Below are positions 47,001 through 58,206 of a DNA stretch of 64,000 nucleotides, piece by piece. This DNA comes from Helicobacter fennelliae (lineage in GTDB: Bacteria; Campylobacterota; Campylobacteria; Campylobacterales; Helicobacteraceae), in assembly GCF_900451005.1 (NCBI RefSeq), contig NZ_UGIB01000001.1, forward strand, positions 1,798,001-1,862,000, written 5' to 3'. How positions within the stretch are numbered: the first letter of the stretch is position 1; each line of letters begins with the position of its first letter. The notes beneath the pieces are model-generated. The model did not search any database and had not been told where the DNA came from. It saw only the letters and a list, made by a program, of their open reading frames with translations. The position numbers were made by a program, and so were the translations under genes.

Positions 47001-48488
47001 TTGGCTAACCACATCAAAATACCGCACGATACCTATGTCAAAGATAAGCTCAAAAAAAATCTCTATGCGTTTATCAATCACGAATCATTCAGTGGAATCC
47101 TCATTTTCTTTTGTGTAATTTTTGCCATGCTGATTGCTAATTCTCAATTCTCACACACATATTTTGAGTTTCAAGAGCTAAAAATCGGTGTATTTTGGGG
47201 AGAGAGTCAATATGGAATGACAATCTTGCATGCCATAAATGATGTAGCGATGAGCTTGTTTTTTTTGATGATTGGGCTAGAGACTAAACGTGAGATTTTG
47301 TATGGCGAGCTTGTAGGGTTCAAAAAAATAGCCTTTCCTGTTTTGGGTGCGATTGGCGGGATTATCATGCCTATTGTGATTTATTTAGCGTTCAATCACG
47401 ACACTCCTTCAGCGGGCGGATTTGGCGTGGCGATGAGCACAGATACAGCCTTTGCTTTGGGGGCGATTTTGCTACTTGGCAAAAGAGTGCCTTTGAGCCT
47501 CAAAATCTTTCTTGTTACATTAGCAGTGATTGATGATTTAGGCGCGATTTTGGTGATTGTGTTTTTTTATACTTCTTCGCTCAATGCCTTTTGGCTCGTA
47601 ATAGCGGGCATTATCATTGCGATTTTGCTGTATTATAATTATCAAGACAAACACAGACTTGCAGCATATTTAATCCTTGGGATTTTTTTGTGGATTGCTA
47701 TCTATAATAGCGGAATCCACGCGACCATAGCAGCAGTTATCGTGGCATTTAGCATACCGGGTCGCTCAAATGTCTCTGATCACTACCTTACCAATCTCAA
47801 AAACGAGCTCAATAAAATTGATATTTTAATTAAAAATGGAAGCAATTTTTTTGAAACCCATATCCAAAAACAGCAAAAAAACATATTCAAAGAATGGATT
47901 TATGATTTGGGGAATTTCTTTAAATCCGATCAGAATCTCACCAAAAAATTCAACATCAAAGAGCAAAGCAAGCGCGCACAGATTCTGGATTCTATCTCCA
48001 AATACTCCGCTTACGCGCAAAATCCGCTCATTCAAGTGCAGACATTTTTGCACCCTGTGTGCTCGTATTTTGTGATTCCTGTTTTTGCGTTTGTCAATGC
48101 GGGCGTGAAGCTTGATTCTAACATCGATTTTTCTTTGGATCATATCTTTTTAGGCACGGTTTTGGGGCTTGTGCTTGGCAAACCTATTGGGATTTTGCTT
48201 TTTGTATTGATCGGCGAAAAGTGCAAAATCGCCACAAAGCCTAAAGATCTAACTTATGCGCATATTTTTGCCACCTCTTGCCTCGCTGGAATTGGCTTTA
48301 CGATGTCTATTTTTGTCGCAAATCTTGCTTATAACAATCAAAATGCTATCAATCTTGCCAAAATCTCTATTTTGTATGCTTCATCTATCGCGCTTATTGT
48401 TGGGATTTCTGCACTTTATCTCTCGACAAAGCCCACAAAAAATCAAGACACACAAGAGCTAGCAGAATCTACCCCTCAAAAACCTTAA
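47001..48488 (+). CDS. nhaA: Na+/H+ antiporter NhaA
   Basis: Exchanges Na+ for protons in the inner membrane. The transport core is clear: STDTAFALGAILLLG and the Asp-Asp pair in AVIDDLGAILVI. At 495 residues it is about 100 longer than the E. coli protein; the excess is a hydrophilic Lys/Asn-rich loop at about residues 255-350, before helix LHPVCSYFVIPVFAFVNAG. A longer loop here is also known from H. pylori NhaA. The start is TTG 47001 with GGGAGA upstream. Its 3' end overlaps the pseudogene on the other strand by 20 bases. Confidence 0.94.
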   Translation: MANHIKIPHDTYVKDKLKKNLYAFINHESFSGILIFFCVIFAMLIANSQFSHTYFEFQELKIGVFWGESQYGMTILHAINDVAMSLFFLMIGLETKREILYGELVGFKKIAFPVLGAIGGIIMPIVIYLAFNHDTPSAGGFGVAMSTDTAFALGAILLLGKRVPLSLKIFLVTLAVIDDLGAILVIVFFYTSSLNAFWLVIAGIIIAILLYYNYQDKHRLAAYLILGIFLWIAIYNSGIHATIAAVIVAFSIPGRSNVSDHYLTNLKNELNKIDILIKNGSNFFETHIQKQQKNIFKEWIYDLGNFFKSDQNLTKKFNIKEQSKRAQILDSISKYSAYAQNPLIQVQTFLHPVCSYFVIPVFAFVNAGVKLDSNIDFSLDHIFLGTVLGLVLGKPIGILLFVLIGEKCKIATKPKDLTYAHIFATSCLAGIGFTMSIFVANLAYNNQNAINLAKISILYASSIALIVGISALYLSTKPTKNQDTQELAESTPQKP

Positions 48489-49177
48489 TCTCATTTGTGA
48501 TTCGCGCATTGAGCTTTGCGCAAAGCCGACTGACTTTGACAGAGAGATTGAGCGTGTGTGGTGCTTTTTATTTAGCATCGAGTAGATTCTAAAGACCAAA
48601 AACGCATTATGCTTCTCCTTGAGCGCGAGAATGATTTTTTGCTTTTTCTCAAGCTTATCGATAAATCTATCGCACTCCTTGCGAAAATCATCGCTATGCA
48701 AAATCTTAGAGCTGATTTTATAAAAGCTATGTGGAAGTTCTTTATTTGGGAGCTCTTTATTTGATAAAAGCTCCTTATTTATGGGATTGAGTGGTGCTTC
48801 ATTATATGCGATATTTGTGGTTTGCGTTGTTTGTGTTATTTGTGTGTTTTGTTGTGATGTTGTATGAGATATTGCATGATGAGAATCTAAAACGCTAGAA
48901 TCCAAAAAAGTAGAATCTAACGAGCTAGAATCTAGCCCATAAGTTTGCGCACTTGATTGTGCTTTGTTTTGTATTTTGGGTGCTAAAGAGTGGCAAGCTG
49001 TGGATTTTTCGTAATCCTCCAAAGCCTGACGCCAATTTTATACTCAAGCATAATTGCAGCATGTTCGCCGATTTTGCATTCGCAAGGTCGGATTCCAAGG
49101 GATTCGTAGATTTCAAAGGGTTTGAGATGCTGCATATCAAATTCTAAACTCAGCACAAAAAATGAACATTTTTCCAT
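48469..49177 (-). pseudogene. unrecognised gene with two frameshifts
   Basis: The reading starts at ATG 49177 (AAGGAAATCA upstream; MEKCSFFVLSLEFDMQHL) and leaves frame near 49030, where RLWRITK should become RQALEDYEKS. It runs on to about 48565, then leaves frame again at HHTRSISL, where the other frame gives HHTLNLSVKVSRLCAKLNAR and stops at 48469. Restored it would be about 236 residues: an N-terminal domain, a Ser/Asp-rich linker of four LDS units made of AGATTCT words, a Gln/Thr-rich run, and a basic coiled tail (RFIDKLEKKQKIILALKEKH). I do not recognise the family. CACCACACAC at the second break is a short repeat. Confidence 0.6.
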
Positions 49178-49427
49178 TGATTTCCTTATAAAATCAAGAA
49201 ATAGAGTTTAGATTTTACACTAAATTTCTAAAATCTAAAAACATTAAATTAAAAGCCAATCGCTTTGAATATGTCAAAAATATTTTCAAAAATGTTTAGA
49301 ATCTACTCATTTTATAATTCAAATTACTCCAATTTTTTGCTTTAAGAAAATTTAATGATTGAATATGGTAAAACTAAATTTTACAATTTTAAGTAAAAAA
49401 TAACATAAAAATAACAAAGGAAGAAAA

Positions 49428-50864
49428 ATGAAAAAGTCTGTCTTAATACTCTCAATGGCTGCTGTGTTAGCCTTTGGGGACACTATGAGTGCGGAGGAGA
49501 AGCAATCAGCGTTAGATAAACTCGCTGAAAGCAAGCTTATCAAGGCATTAGCAAATTCCACAATTAGCGGTTTTGCATTTGGAAGATACAGATTTAATGG
49601 TGGTCGGGATTCTGAGGGGAATGTCTATCATTGGCGAACTATCGCAAACTTAGAAACAGGAAGATACTCAGGCTGGGCTTTGGGAACAGGCGCTATCTTT
49701 ACGATAGGCGCAATCGCAGCAGATAATAGATCTTCTGCTGATTGGGGCGGCGTATTTGGCTCAAGAGCTTCGCGAAATGGTAAATCTGGGAATGACATTT
49801 TTGGTATCAATTCACTCTACATCAGCAAAGAAATGGGAAGTGCTGATAAGGTGTATTTCAAGACTGATGCAGGTATGCTTCGTATGAATACAACTTTTGC
49901 TGATAATAACCTTGACCGCGCTATCGGTGCGGAATTTAAGCTCAAAGCACAAGGCGTGCAATACTCTTTTGGTGCGTATGATAGCTTCATAACTGATAGC
50001 CTCGCACTCTCAATGGCTGGAAGAGGACAAAGTATCCAAAATCAAATTGTAGGTGCTGGATTTAGCAATCATCTCTTCTTGCTTGAAGCAAAAAACGACT
50101 CAAGCAAATTCGCAGGATTTGGCTTTAATCTCGGCTATGGCTACGGCACACAGCTTTTTGATTATCTTGTATTTGCAGAGCTAAGCTATGGAATCGCTGG
50201 CTTTGGTATCAAAGCACAAACCGCAGCAGCTGGGCTTAATAGCAGCGCGAAATTACAATTTCCTAGAACTATCGGTGCTGGAAACAATACAATCTCAATA
50301 GGATCTGTCCCTATGGATTTCAATCTTGAAGCACAACATCGCGGTGTCTATAATGTCGTCCTTTCATACAACACAACAATCGATAAACACGGCTTTAAGA
50401 GCAAAGTGGGGTATCTTGGAAGCTATGGCGATGGCTATGGTGTAGGGCTTAAAACAAATGCAGGGCTTGATTTTGGTGGGAAATCATGGTTTAATGGTCT
50501 CACTACGACAAAAGAAGGGTTTTCATTCCTTGGCGTCGGAAGTATCAAAGGCTCTAATATTTCAAGTGCTTACCTCGCACTCGCGTATGAATACGATAAA
50601 AAATATGGCGTAGGGCTTGACATCGCGTATGTCGGGGGCAATAACTATATGCCTATACTATCCAAATCTACACTCACATCATCAACTACTACCTTATCAG
50701 GAGGCAAGAACTTTGGCAAAGTAAAAAGCCAAGATTTACTTGAAATCTCACCAAGCGTAAGCTACAAGCCAATCAGTCATTTCACTATCAGTGCATTTAT
50801 TTCGTTTTTTGCACTTGATGCAAGCTGGCAATACTACGCACTTGAGGCAAATTATAAATTCTAA
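49428..50864 (+). CDS. major outer-membrane porin, Campylobacter MOMP type
   Basis: 478 residues with a signal peptide (KKSVLILSMAAVLAFG), a short helical segment and a long series of amphipathic strands rich in Gly, Tyr and Phe, ending in YYALEANYKF with the C-terminal Phe needed for barrel insertion. The N-terminal STISGFAFGRYRFNGG and the overall length match the Campylobacter MOMP/PorA group rather than the H. pylori Hop family. AAAGGAAG precedes the ATG; the upstream 250 bases are AT-rich with a GTAAAA-n5-TTTTAC inverted repeat. It has its own terminator hairpin, as expected of an abundant single-gene transcript. Confidence 0.8.
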   Translation: MKKSVLILSMAAVLAFGDTMSAEEKQSALDKLAESKLIKALANSTISGFAFGRYRFNGGRDSEGNVYHWRTIANLETGRYSGWALGTGAIFTIGAIAADNRSSADWGGVFGSRASRNGKSGNDIFGINSLYISKEMGSADKVYFKTDAGMLRMNTTFADNNLDRAIGAEFKLKAQGVQYSFGAYDSFITDSLALSMAGRGQSIQNQIVGAGFSNHLFLLEAKNDSSKFAGFGFNLGYGYGTQLFDYLVFAELSYGIAGFGIKAQTAAAGLNSSAKLQFPRTIGAGNNTISIGSVPMDFNLEAQHRGVYNVVLSYNTTIDKHGFKSKVGYLGSYGDGYGVGLKTNAGLDFGGKSWFNGLTTTKEGFSFLGVGSIKGSNISSAYLALAYEYDKKYGVGLDIAYVGGNNYMPILSKSTLTSSTTTLSGGKNFGKVKSQDLLEISPSVSYKPISHFTISAFISFFALDASWQYYALEANYKF

Positions 50865-50871
50865 ATCTATG

Positions 50872-50902
50872 CAAGCAGAATCTAGAATCTAGATTCTGCT
50901 TG
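50872..50902 (+). terminator. terminator hairpin of the porin gene
   Basis: CAAGCAGAATCTAGA and TCTAGATTCTGCTTG are perfect inverted 15-base arms around one base, eight bases after the stop codon. A short T-rich stretch (TTGGCAAATTTT) follows. The stem consists of two AGAATCTA words face to face. Confidence 0.65.
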
Positions 50903-51236
50903 TTGGCAAATTTTGCGTGCGTCTGCTCACTTGCGACGCACACACAAGTGCGCCCTATTCACTTTCATTCACTTTCATTTATTTTTATTCACCTTGCAAA
51001 CCTTAGATTTTATTTAAATTCTAGAATTTCTTATATCTCTTTTTTAGATTCTATCAGAATCTAAAATCTAATTTTATCGTCATTGCGAAGCCCCTTAGGG
51101 CTGTGGCAATCCATTTTTTCTAGATTGCTTCGTCCTATCGTCCTTACAATGACGATTCTTTCTGGATTCTTCGTTCGTCTCACTCGCTCAAGTAATGACA
51201 AGTTTTAATTCTATGCAAACACAAGCAAGCATTAAA
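50903..51236. repeat. repeat-filled spacer, GTCATTGC/GATTGCTTCGTC repeat copy 2
   Basis: At 51079-51202 is GTCATTGCGAAGCC ... GGCAATCC ... CTAGATTGCTTCGTCCTATCGTCC ... ACAATGACGATT ... GGATTCTTCGTTCGTCTCAC ... AGTAATGACA, the same family as 36281-36500. Before it, 50930-50965 has GCGACGCACACACAAGTGCGCC, like the interior of the MITE candidate. No gene is seen. Confidence 0.55.
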
Positions 51237-51369
51237 AAATCCTCTATTTTTAGCTTATTTTTGTAGCTTTGCAAGTTTAGCAGTGAGTCGCACTTTTCGT
51301 GCGTCGCCAAAATAATACAAGATAAGCCCTAAACGAAGCAATCTGCAAAAAGAAGCAAAAAGAGAGGAT

Positions 51370-51371
<2 letters not shown>
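51237..51371 (-). repeat. small inverted-repeat element (MITE candidate), copy 2
   Basis: 135 bases, in reverse orientation to 13804-13952 and highly similar over most of its length. Ends: AAATCCTCTATTTTTAGCTT on the left and the complement of AAATCCTCTCTTTTTGCTTC on the right. The right end reaches into the ligA stop codon, which reads T|AA with the element beginning at its second base. Confidence 0.65.
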
Positions 51372-53334
<1,963 letters not shown>

Positions 53335-53411
53335 TTATTTTCCTTAGATTTCCTTGATTTTCATTAGATTTTACTAGCAAAGTAAGGGTTTTTTAAAAAA
53401 AATTGAGTAGA

Positions 53412-53417
53412 ATTATA
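53412..53417 (-). promoter_or_regulatory. -10 box for ligA
   Basis: Read on the minus strand TATAAT in TTGTATAATTC, 78 bases before the ligA GTG. A run TTTTTTTTAAAAAA lies between them. It is in the 139-base spacer shared with cheV. Confidence 0.45.
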
Positions 53418-53473
53418 CAATTTTTAAATCCAATCATCAAGCACAAAATACAAACCCTTTAAGGAGACGAGTT

Positions 53474-54445
53474 GTGATTAAAGAAATTGACAAAACTACC
53501 AGTCTTCACTTAAATAACGAAGCACAATTTTTGTGCTTTACTTTAGAAGATGACACCAAAACAAAAGATTCTCGCAATCCAGAAACGCAGCTCTATGCGA
53601 TTAATGTTTTTAAAGTGCGCGAGATTATTTATTATGATGGAGATTTGACCGAAACTGCAGGCGAAAATAACGGCTTAGTGCTTGGCTTTCTGACCGTTCG
53701 CGGAGAGTCCATACCTCTTATTGATATGCGCCGATGGTTGTATTATAACCCCAAAAATCCACGAAAAGATTTGCGAGCATTTTCGGTAGAATCTAGCAAA
53801 AGTCTTGTTGTAATTTGTAATTTTTCAAATCAAGATGTAGGCTTAAAAATCTTAGGAGTCAAGCATATCATTCACAAAAGCTGGGGAGAGATTAATGTCG
53901 GAAGTGAATTTGGGTTTGATGGCGATAGCAAAGTAACAGCCACGACAAAATACGAAGACGGCTCGGTGATACAGATTCTTGATGTTGAGCGAATGATTGT
54001 TGATGCATTTCCGGGCATTAGCAATGACAAAATGCTAGAGATTAGCAATCTCCATGAAATCCATTCAGACAAAATGGTTTTAATCGCTGAGGATTCTAAA
54101 TCAGCATCAAAAGCCCTAGAGGTGATTTTAGAAAAGCTTGGTGTGAAATATATGGCGTTTGGAAATGGTCGCGCACTGCTTGATTATCTGGGAAGAGATG
54201 GAGTTGCAGATACGATTGGCGTGATTATTACCGATTTGGAAATGCCTATGGTTTCTGGGTTTGAGATATTGCGACAAGTCAAAAATAATCCCCTTACAAA
54301 AAATATTCCTATTATTGTCAATTCTTCAATGAGTAGTGATTCAAATATCGAATTAGCACAATCTTTGCATGCAGACGGATTTATCACAAAATCTGATCCA
54401 AAGAAAATAGAATCATATTTGAGACAATTTTTGACACAATCATAA
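53474..54445 (+). CDS. cheV: chemotaxis coupling protein CheV
   Basis: CheV joins receptors to CheA and has a receiver that may adjust signalling. Residues about 10-175 are a CheW domain (FCFTLEDD, VLGFLTVRGESIPLIDMRRW); about 195-323 are a receiver with acidic pair AEDSK, phospho-acceptor Asp in IITDLEMP and Lys in FITKSDP. The start GTG has AAGGAG seven bases upstream. The order ligA-cheV-aspS-adk-ppa matches HP0615-HP0620, so it corresponds to H. pylori CheV2. Confidence 0.92.
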   Translation: MIKEIDKTTSLHLNNEAQFLCFTLEDDTKTKDSRNPETQLYAINVFKVREIIYYDGDLTETAGENNGLVLGFLTVRGESIPLIDMRRWLYYNPKNPRKDLRAFSVESSKSLVVICNFSNQDVGLKILGVKHIIHKSWGEINVGSEFGFDGDSKVTATTKYEDGSVIQILDVERMIVDAFPGISNDKMLEISNLHEIHSDKMVLIAEDSKSASKALEVILEKLGVKYMAFGNGRALLDYLGRDGVADTIGVIITDLEMPMVSGFEILRQVKNNPLTKNIPIIVNSSMSSDSNIELAQSLHADGFITKSDPKKIESYLRQFLTQS

Positions 54446-54466
54446 GCAATATCAAAGGAGAATTGA

Positions 54467-56224
54467 ATGCTAAGGACGCATGTATGCACGCAAGTAACAC
54501 AAGAACTAATAGGAGAAAAAGTTGTTGTTTGTGGTTGGTGCAATACTTACAGAGATCATGGGGGAGTTATTTTTATTGATTTAAGGGATTATAGCGGTAT
54601 CGTGCAGCTTGTCTGTGATCCAACATCACAAGCCTATCAAGACGTCTCAAAAGTCAGAGATGAGTTTGTATTGATAGCAAGCGGAAAAGTTCGGGCTAGA
54701 GGCGCGGGATTAGAAAACCCAAAGCTAAAAACCGGAAATATTGAAATTGTGCTTGATTCACTCATCATAGAAAACAAATCTCAAACCCCGCCTATCGCGA
54801 TAAATGATCAAAGTATCAGCGAGGATTTGAAGCTCAAATATCGCTATCTTGATTTGCGCTCTGCTCAATCCTATGAGACTTTCAAAAAACGAAGCGACAT
54901 CAGTATAGCTGCGCGCAATAGTTTGCATAAAATGGGCTTTTTGGAGGTCGAAACCCCAATTCTTACTAAACAAACCCCAGAAGGTGCAAGAGATTATCTT
55001 GTGCCAAGCAGAATTCACGATGGGCATTTTTTCGCACTTCCTCAAAGCCCGCAGATTTTCAAGCAACTTTTAATGATCGGTGGATTTGATCGGTATTTTC
55101 AGATCGCGCGATGTTTTCGCGATGAGGATTTGCGCGCTGATAGACAGCCAGAATTTACACAAATTGATGTGGAGATGAGCTTTTGTGATGAAAATGATGT
55201 GATGAATGCGTGCGAGATTTTACTCAAAGATATTTTTAAGGCAGCAGATATTGCGATTCAAACGCCATTTGAGCGAATGCCTTATAGTGTGGCTATGGAA
55301 ACTTATGGGAGTGATAAGCCAGATTTGCGATTTGATTTACCGCTTATTGAGGTGGCAGATTTGTTTGCAGAATCTAGCAATGAGATCTTTGCGCACATTG
55401 CAAAAGATAGCAAAAATAACCGCATAAAAGCACTCTGTGTCAAAGGTGGCGATAGATTCTATACAAGAAAAACGCTCAACGAGCTTGAAGAATTTGTCAG
55501 AAAATTTGGAGCCAAAGGATTAGCCTATATCCAAATCAAAAGCGAGTCACAAGGAATAGAGCCAAAAGGACCAATGGTAAAATTTTTGAGCAAAGGACAT
55601 CTTGATGAGCTTATAAGACGCGTCGGCGCAGAAGAAGGGGATATTATATTTTTTGGTGCGGGCGATAAAAAAACCATTTGGGATTATATGGGAAGATTGC
55701 GCTTGAAAGTAGGCAAAGATATGGGGCTTATTGATGAGAATCTCTATCGGTTTTTGTGGGTGGTTGATTTTCCGATGTTTGAAACAAACGAAGATGGAAG
55801 TCTCTCTGCCCTACATCACCCTTTCACAATGCCTAAAAATCTAGATTCTAGCGATAAAGAAGAGATATGCTCCATAGCCTATGATGTCGTGCTTAATGGC
55901 GTGGAGCTTGGGGGTGGAAGTATCAGAATCCACAAAAATGAAATCCAGCAAAAAGTCTTTGAGATTCTAGGGATTAGCAAGCAAGAAGCCCAAGAGGAGT
56001 TTGGATTCTTGCTTGAGGCTTTGAGCTTTGGCGCACCGCCTCATGGTGGCTTTGCTATCGGGCTTGATCGCCTTGTAATGCTGATTACAAAAGCATCAAG
56101 CATTAGAGATGTGATCGCCTTTCCAAAAACCCAAAAAGCAATCTGCCCGCTGACAGAAGCACCAAGTAGCGTTGATGAGTCTTTGCTTAGAGAATTACAC
56201 ATTCGCCTAAGAAACCCAAAGTAA
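54467..56224 (+). CDS. aspS: aspartyl-tRNA synthetase AspS
   Basis: A class IIb synthetase, 585 residues: N-terminal OB anticodon-binding domain ([20 protein letters not shown]), motif 2 [18 protein letters not shown], the bacterial insertion domain, and motif 3 [10 protein letters not shown]. In Helicobacter it is non-discriminating and also charges tRNA-Asn, which GatCAB then amidates; gatC is at 14087. AAAGGAG precedes the ATG. The gene is 21 bases after cheV. Confidence 0.96.
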   Translation: MLRTHVCTQVTQELIGEKVVVCGWCNTYRDHGGVIFIDLRDYSGIVQLVCDPTSQAYQDVSKVRDEFVLIASGKVRARGAGLENPKLKTGNIEIVLDSLIIENKSQTPPIAINDQSISEDLKLKYRYLDLRSAQSYETFKKRSDISIAARNSLHKMGFLEVETPILTKQTPEGARDYLVPSRIHDGHFFALPQSPQIFKQLLMIGGFDRYFQIARCFRDEDLRADRQPEFTQIDVEMSFCDENDVMNACEILLKDIFKAADIAIQTPFERMPYSVAMETYGSDKPDLRFDLPLIEVADLFAESSNEIFAHIAKDSKNNRIKALCVKGGDRFYTRKTLNELEEFVRKFGAKGLAYIQIKSESQGIEPKGPMVKFLSKGHLDELIRRVGAEEGDIIFFGAGDKKTIWDYMGRLRLKVGKDMGLIDENLYRFLWVVDFPMFETNEDGSLSALHHPFTMPKNLDSSDKEEICSIAYDVVLNGVELGGGSIRIHKNEIQQKVFEILGISKQEAQEEFGFLLEALSFGAPPHGGFAIGLDRLVMLITKASSIRDVIAFPKTQKAICPLTEAPSSVDESLLRELHIRLRNPK

Positions 56225-56268
56225 TGAAAAACCAAAAGTAGTGAGAAACCAAAAACAAAGGAGAGAAA

Positions 56269-56841
56269 ATGAAAAAATTGTTTTTAATCATCGGCGCACC
56301 CGGAAGTGGCAAAACAACAGACGCGCAACTTATCGCACAAAAAAATGCCGAGATTATCGTGCATTATTCCACAGGTGATTTGCTACGCGAGGAAGTGGCA
56401 AAAGGCTCATCAGAAGGCAAGATTATCGCTGATATTATCGCAAAAGGCAATCTTGTGCCATTAGAAATTGTTGTTAATACGATTATTTCAGCGATTAAAT
56501 CCGCACCACGCGATAATATCATCATCGATGGCTATCCACGCAGTATCGAGCAAATGCAAGAGCTTGATAAAAAATTAAACCTGCAAAATGATGTGAAACT
56601 AGCCAAAGTTATAGAGGTTGAAGTGAGCGAGCAAACCGCTAGAGATAGGGTTTTGGGTAGAGCGAGGGGTGCTGATGATAATGTCGAGGTGTTTAATAAT
56701 CGTATGCGCGTGTATCTTGAGCCACTCAAAGAGATTCAAGAATTCTATGGCTCTCAGAATCTTTTGCATCGTATTAATGGTGAGCGCACAATCGATGAGA
56801 TTGTCGATGAAATGAACACCTTTATCATATCTCAAATCTAA
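56269..56841 (+). CDS. adk: adenylate kinase Adk
   Basis: Interconverts ATP, AMP and ADP. P-loop [17 protein letters not shown] at the N-terminus, AMP-binding [12 protein letters not shown], and [13 protein letters not shown]. At 190 residues it is the short form with no zinc LID domain (the LID is only [12 protein letters not shown]). AAAGGAGAG before the ATG. ppa starts nine bases downstream. Confidence 0.96.
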   Translation: MKKLFLIIGAPGSGKTTDAQLIAQKNAEIIVHYSTGDLLREEVAKGSSEGKIIADIIAKGNLVPLEIVVNTIISAIKSAPRDNIIIDGYPRSIEQMQELDKKLNLQNDVKLAKVIEVEVSEQTARDRVLGRARGADDNVEVFNNRMRVYLEPLKEIQEFYGSQNLLHRINGERTIDEIVDEMNTFIISQI

Positions 56842-56850
56842 GGAGCAAAA

Positions 56851-57369
56851 ATGAATATAGCAAAAATTTCAGTCGGTGAGATTCCAGAAAAAGTCAATGC
56901 AGTTATCGAGATCCCTTATGGATCAAATGTCAAATACGAAGTCGATAAAGAAAGTGGCGCGGTTGTGGTTGATCGCGTAATGTATAGCGCGATGTTTTAT
57001 CCGGCAAATTATGGATTTGTGCCAAATACTTTGGCTGATGATGATGATCCTATGGATATACTTGTTTTGAATGAATACCCATTGCAAGCAGGAAGTGTGA
57101 TTAAATGTCGTCTTATCGGCGTGCTTATCATGGAAGATGAAAGCGGGATGGACGAAAAACTCATCGCTGTGCCAATAAGCAAAATCGATCCGCGATATGA
57201 CAAAATCCAATCACTTCAAGATTTGCCAAAAATCACGCTTGATAGAATCAAAAACTTTTTTGAGACTTACAAAATGCTTGAGCCAAACAAATGGGTAAAA
57301 GTTAAAGATTATAAAGACAAAGACGAAGCAGCAAAAATCCTCCAAAAAGCCGTGCAAAACTATAAATAA
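56851..57369 (+). CDS. ppa: inorganic pyrophosphatase Ppa
   Basis: A family I soluble enzyme, 172 residues, hexameric in this group. Metal-binding aspartates are in DDDDPMDILVL and in KIDPRYDKI, and the ANYGFVPNT segment is conserved. TAAGGAGC precedes the ATG. It probably shares the transcript of aspS-adk. Confidence 0.97.
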   Translation: MNIAKISVGEIPEKVNAVIEIPYGSNVKYEVDKESGAVVVDRVMYSAMFYPANYGFVPNTLADDDDPMDILVLNEYPLQAGSVIKCRLIGVLIMEDESGMDEKLIAVPISKIDPRYDKIQSLQDLPKITLDRIKNFFETYKMLEPNKWVKVKDYKDKDEAAKILQKAVQNYK

Positions 57370-57387
57370 GTATTTTTGGAGGATCGT

Positions 57388-57996
57388 TTGACTCATTACA
57401 AAAATTCTTTGGGATATTTTACTTCTTTGGTGGAATCCTTAGAGCAGATTCCAACCATTGGCAAAAAATCAGCCCAAAAAATAGCCTATACGCTCGCGAT
57501 AGAAAATAAACATCTCGCCTTAAAACTTGCATATTGCATAGAAAATACCATTCATTATATTGCGACTTGTAAAAATTGTGGTGCGATTTGTGAGGGGGAA
57601 ATCTGTGAAATCTGCCTTGATGACAAGCGCGATAATGGACAATTATGTGTCGTGCTTCACCCAAAAGATATTTTTACAATCGAAAATATCGGGGATTTTG
57701 GTGGTAAATATTGGGTTGTCCAAAATGCTATGGATAAGACTACGGATAAGGCTATGGATAAGATAGATTTTACTTTTTTGCGCGCACGCATTGTAAAAAA
57801 CCATATCAATGAGATTATTTTTGCATTTTCTCCAAGCCTTGCAAACGAGACGATTATGATATTTATAGAAGATAAACTTCAAGACCTCAATCTCACATTT
57901 AGCAAAATCGCGCAAGGAGTGCCAACAGGCATAGGACTTGAAAACATCGATCAGCTTTCTCTCTCGCGAGCGATGAGTGCGAGGGTGAAGCTTTAG
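57388..57996 (+). CDS. recR: recombination protein RecR
   Basis: RecR helps RecO load RecA at gaps. The helix-hairpin-helix (LEQIPTIGKKSAQKIAYTL) and four-cysteine finger (CKNCGAICEGEICEIC) are normal. The Toprim half is divergent: the usual LxGxLSPxxG segment is replaced by WVVQNAMDKTTDKAMDKIDF, with three near-repeats of GATAAG. It ends in the expected GVPTGIGLENIDQLSLSRAM. The start is a TTG at 57388 with GGAGG five bases before; a TTG 12 bases earlier is possible. 202 residues, seven codons after ppa. Confidence 0.9.
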   Translation: MTHYKNSLGYFTSLVESLEQIPTIGKKSAQKIAYTLAIENKHLALKLAYCIENTIHYIATCKNCGAICEGEICEICLDDKRDNGQLCVVLHPKDIFTIENIGDFGGKYWVVQNAMDKTTDKAMDKIDFTFLRARIVKNHINEIIFAFSPSLANETIMIFIEDKLQDLNLTFSKIAQGVPTGIGLENIDQLSLSRAMSARVKL

Positions 57997-58040
57997 AGAC
58001 TTTGATTTATTTAGAAATGATTAAAAATAAAAGGTAAAAA

Positions 58041-58184
58041 ATGGGGTTTGAAATATTTGGAATAAAGGTTTTTGATTTAAGTAAGCCATTTGGTAATTTT
58101 GAAGCCTTTAGTACAATTATTCTTGTATGTTTGATTGCATTTTTAGGCTTTTTAATTTTATCAAAGAACAAAACAAACAAATAA
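58041..58184 (+). CDS. 47-residue single-span membrane peptide
   Basis: MGFEIFGIKVFDLSKPFGNF, then one strongly hydrophobic helix (STIILVCLIAFLGFLILS), then a short basic tail KNKTNK. AAAAGG is seven bases before the ATG and the stop is 22 bases before the next gene. The codon use is AT-rich, like its neighbours. No family is recognised; it may be expressed with recR or with the mosaic protein that follows. Confidence 0.55.
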   Translation: MGFEIFGIKVFDLSKPFGNFEAFSTIILVCLIAFLGFLILSKNKTNK

Positions 58185-58206
58185 CACACATAAAAGAGAT
58201 CATGAT

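Noticed and set aside
49360-49385. GTAAAA-n5-TTTTAC inverted repeat before the porin gene as an operator
   Set aside because: The region is so AT-rich that such pairs are expected by chance; mentioned only with the gene.
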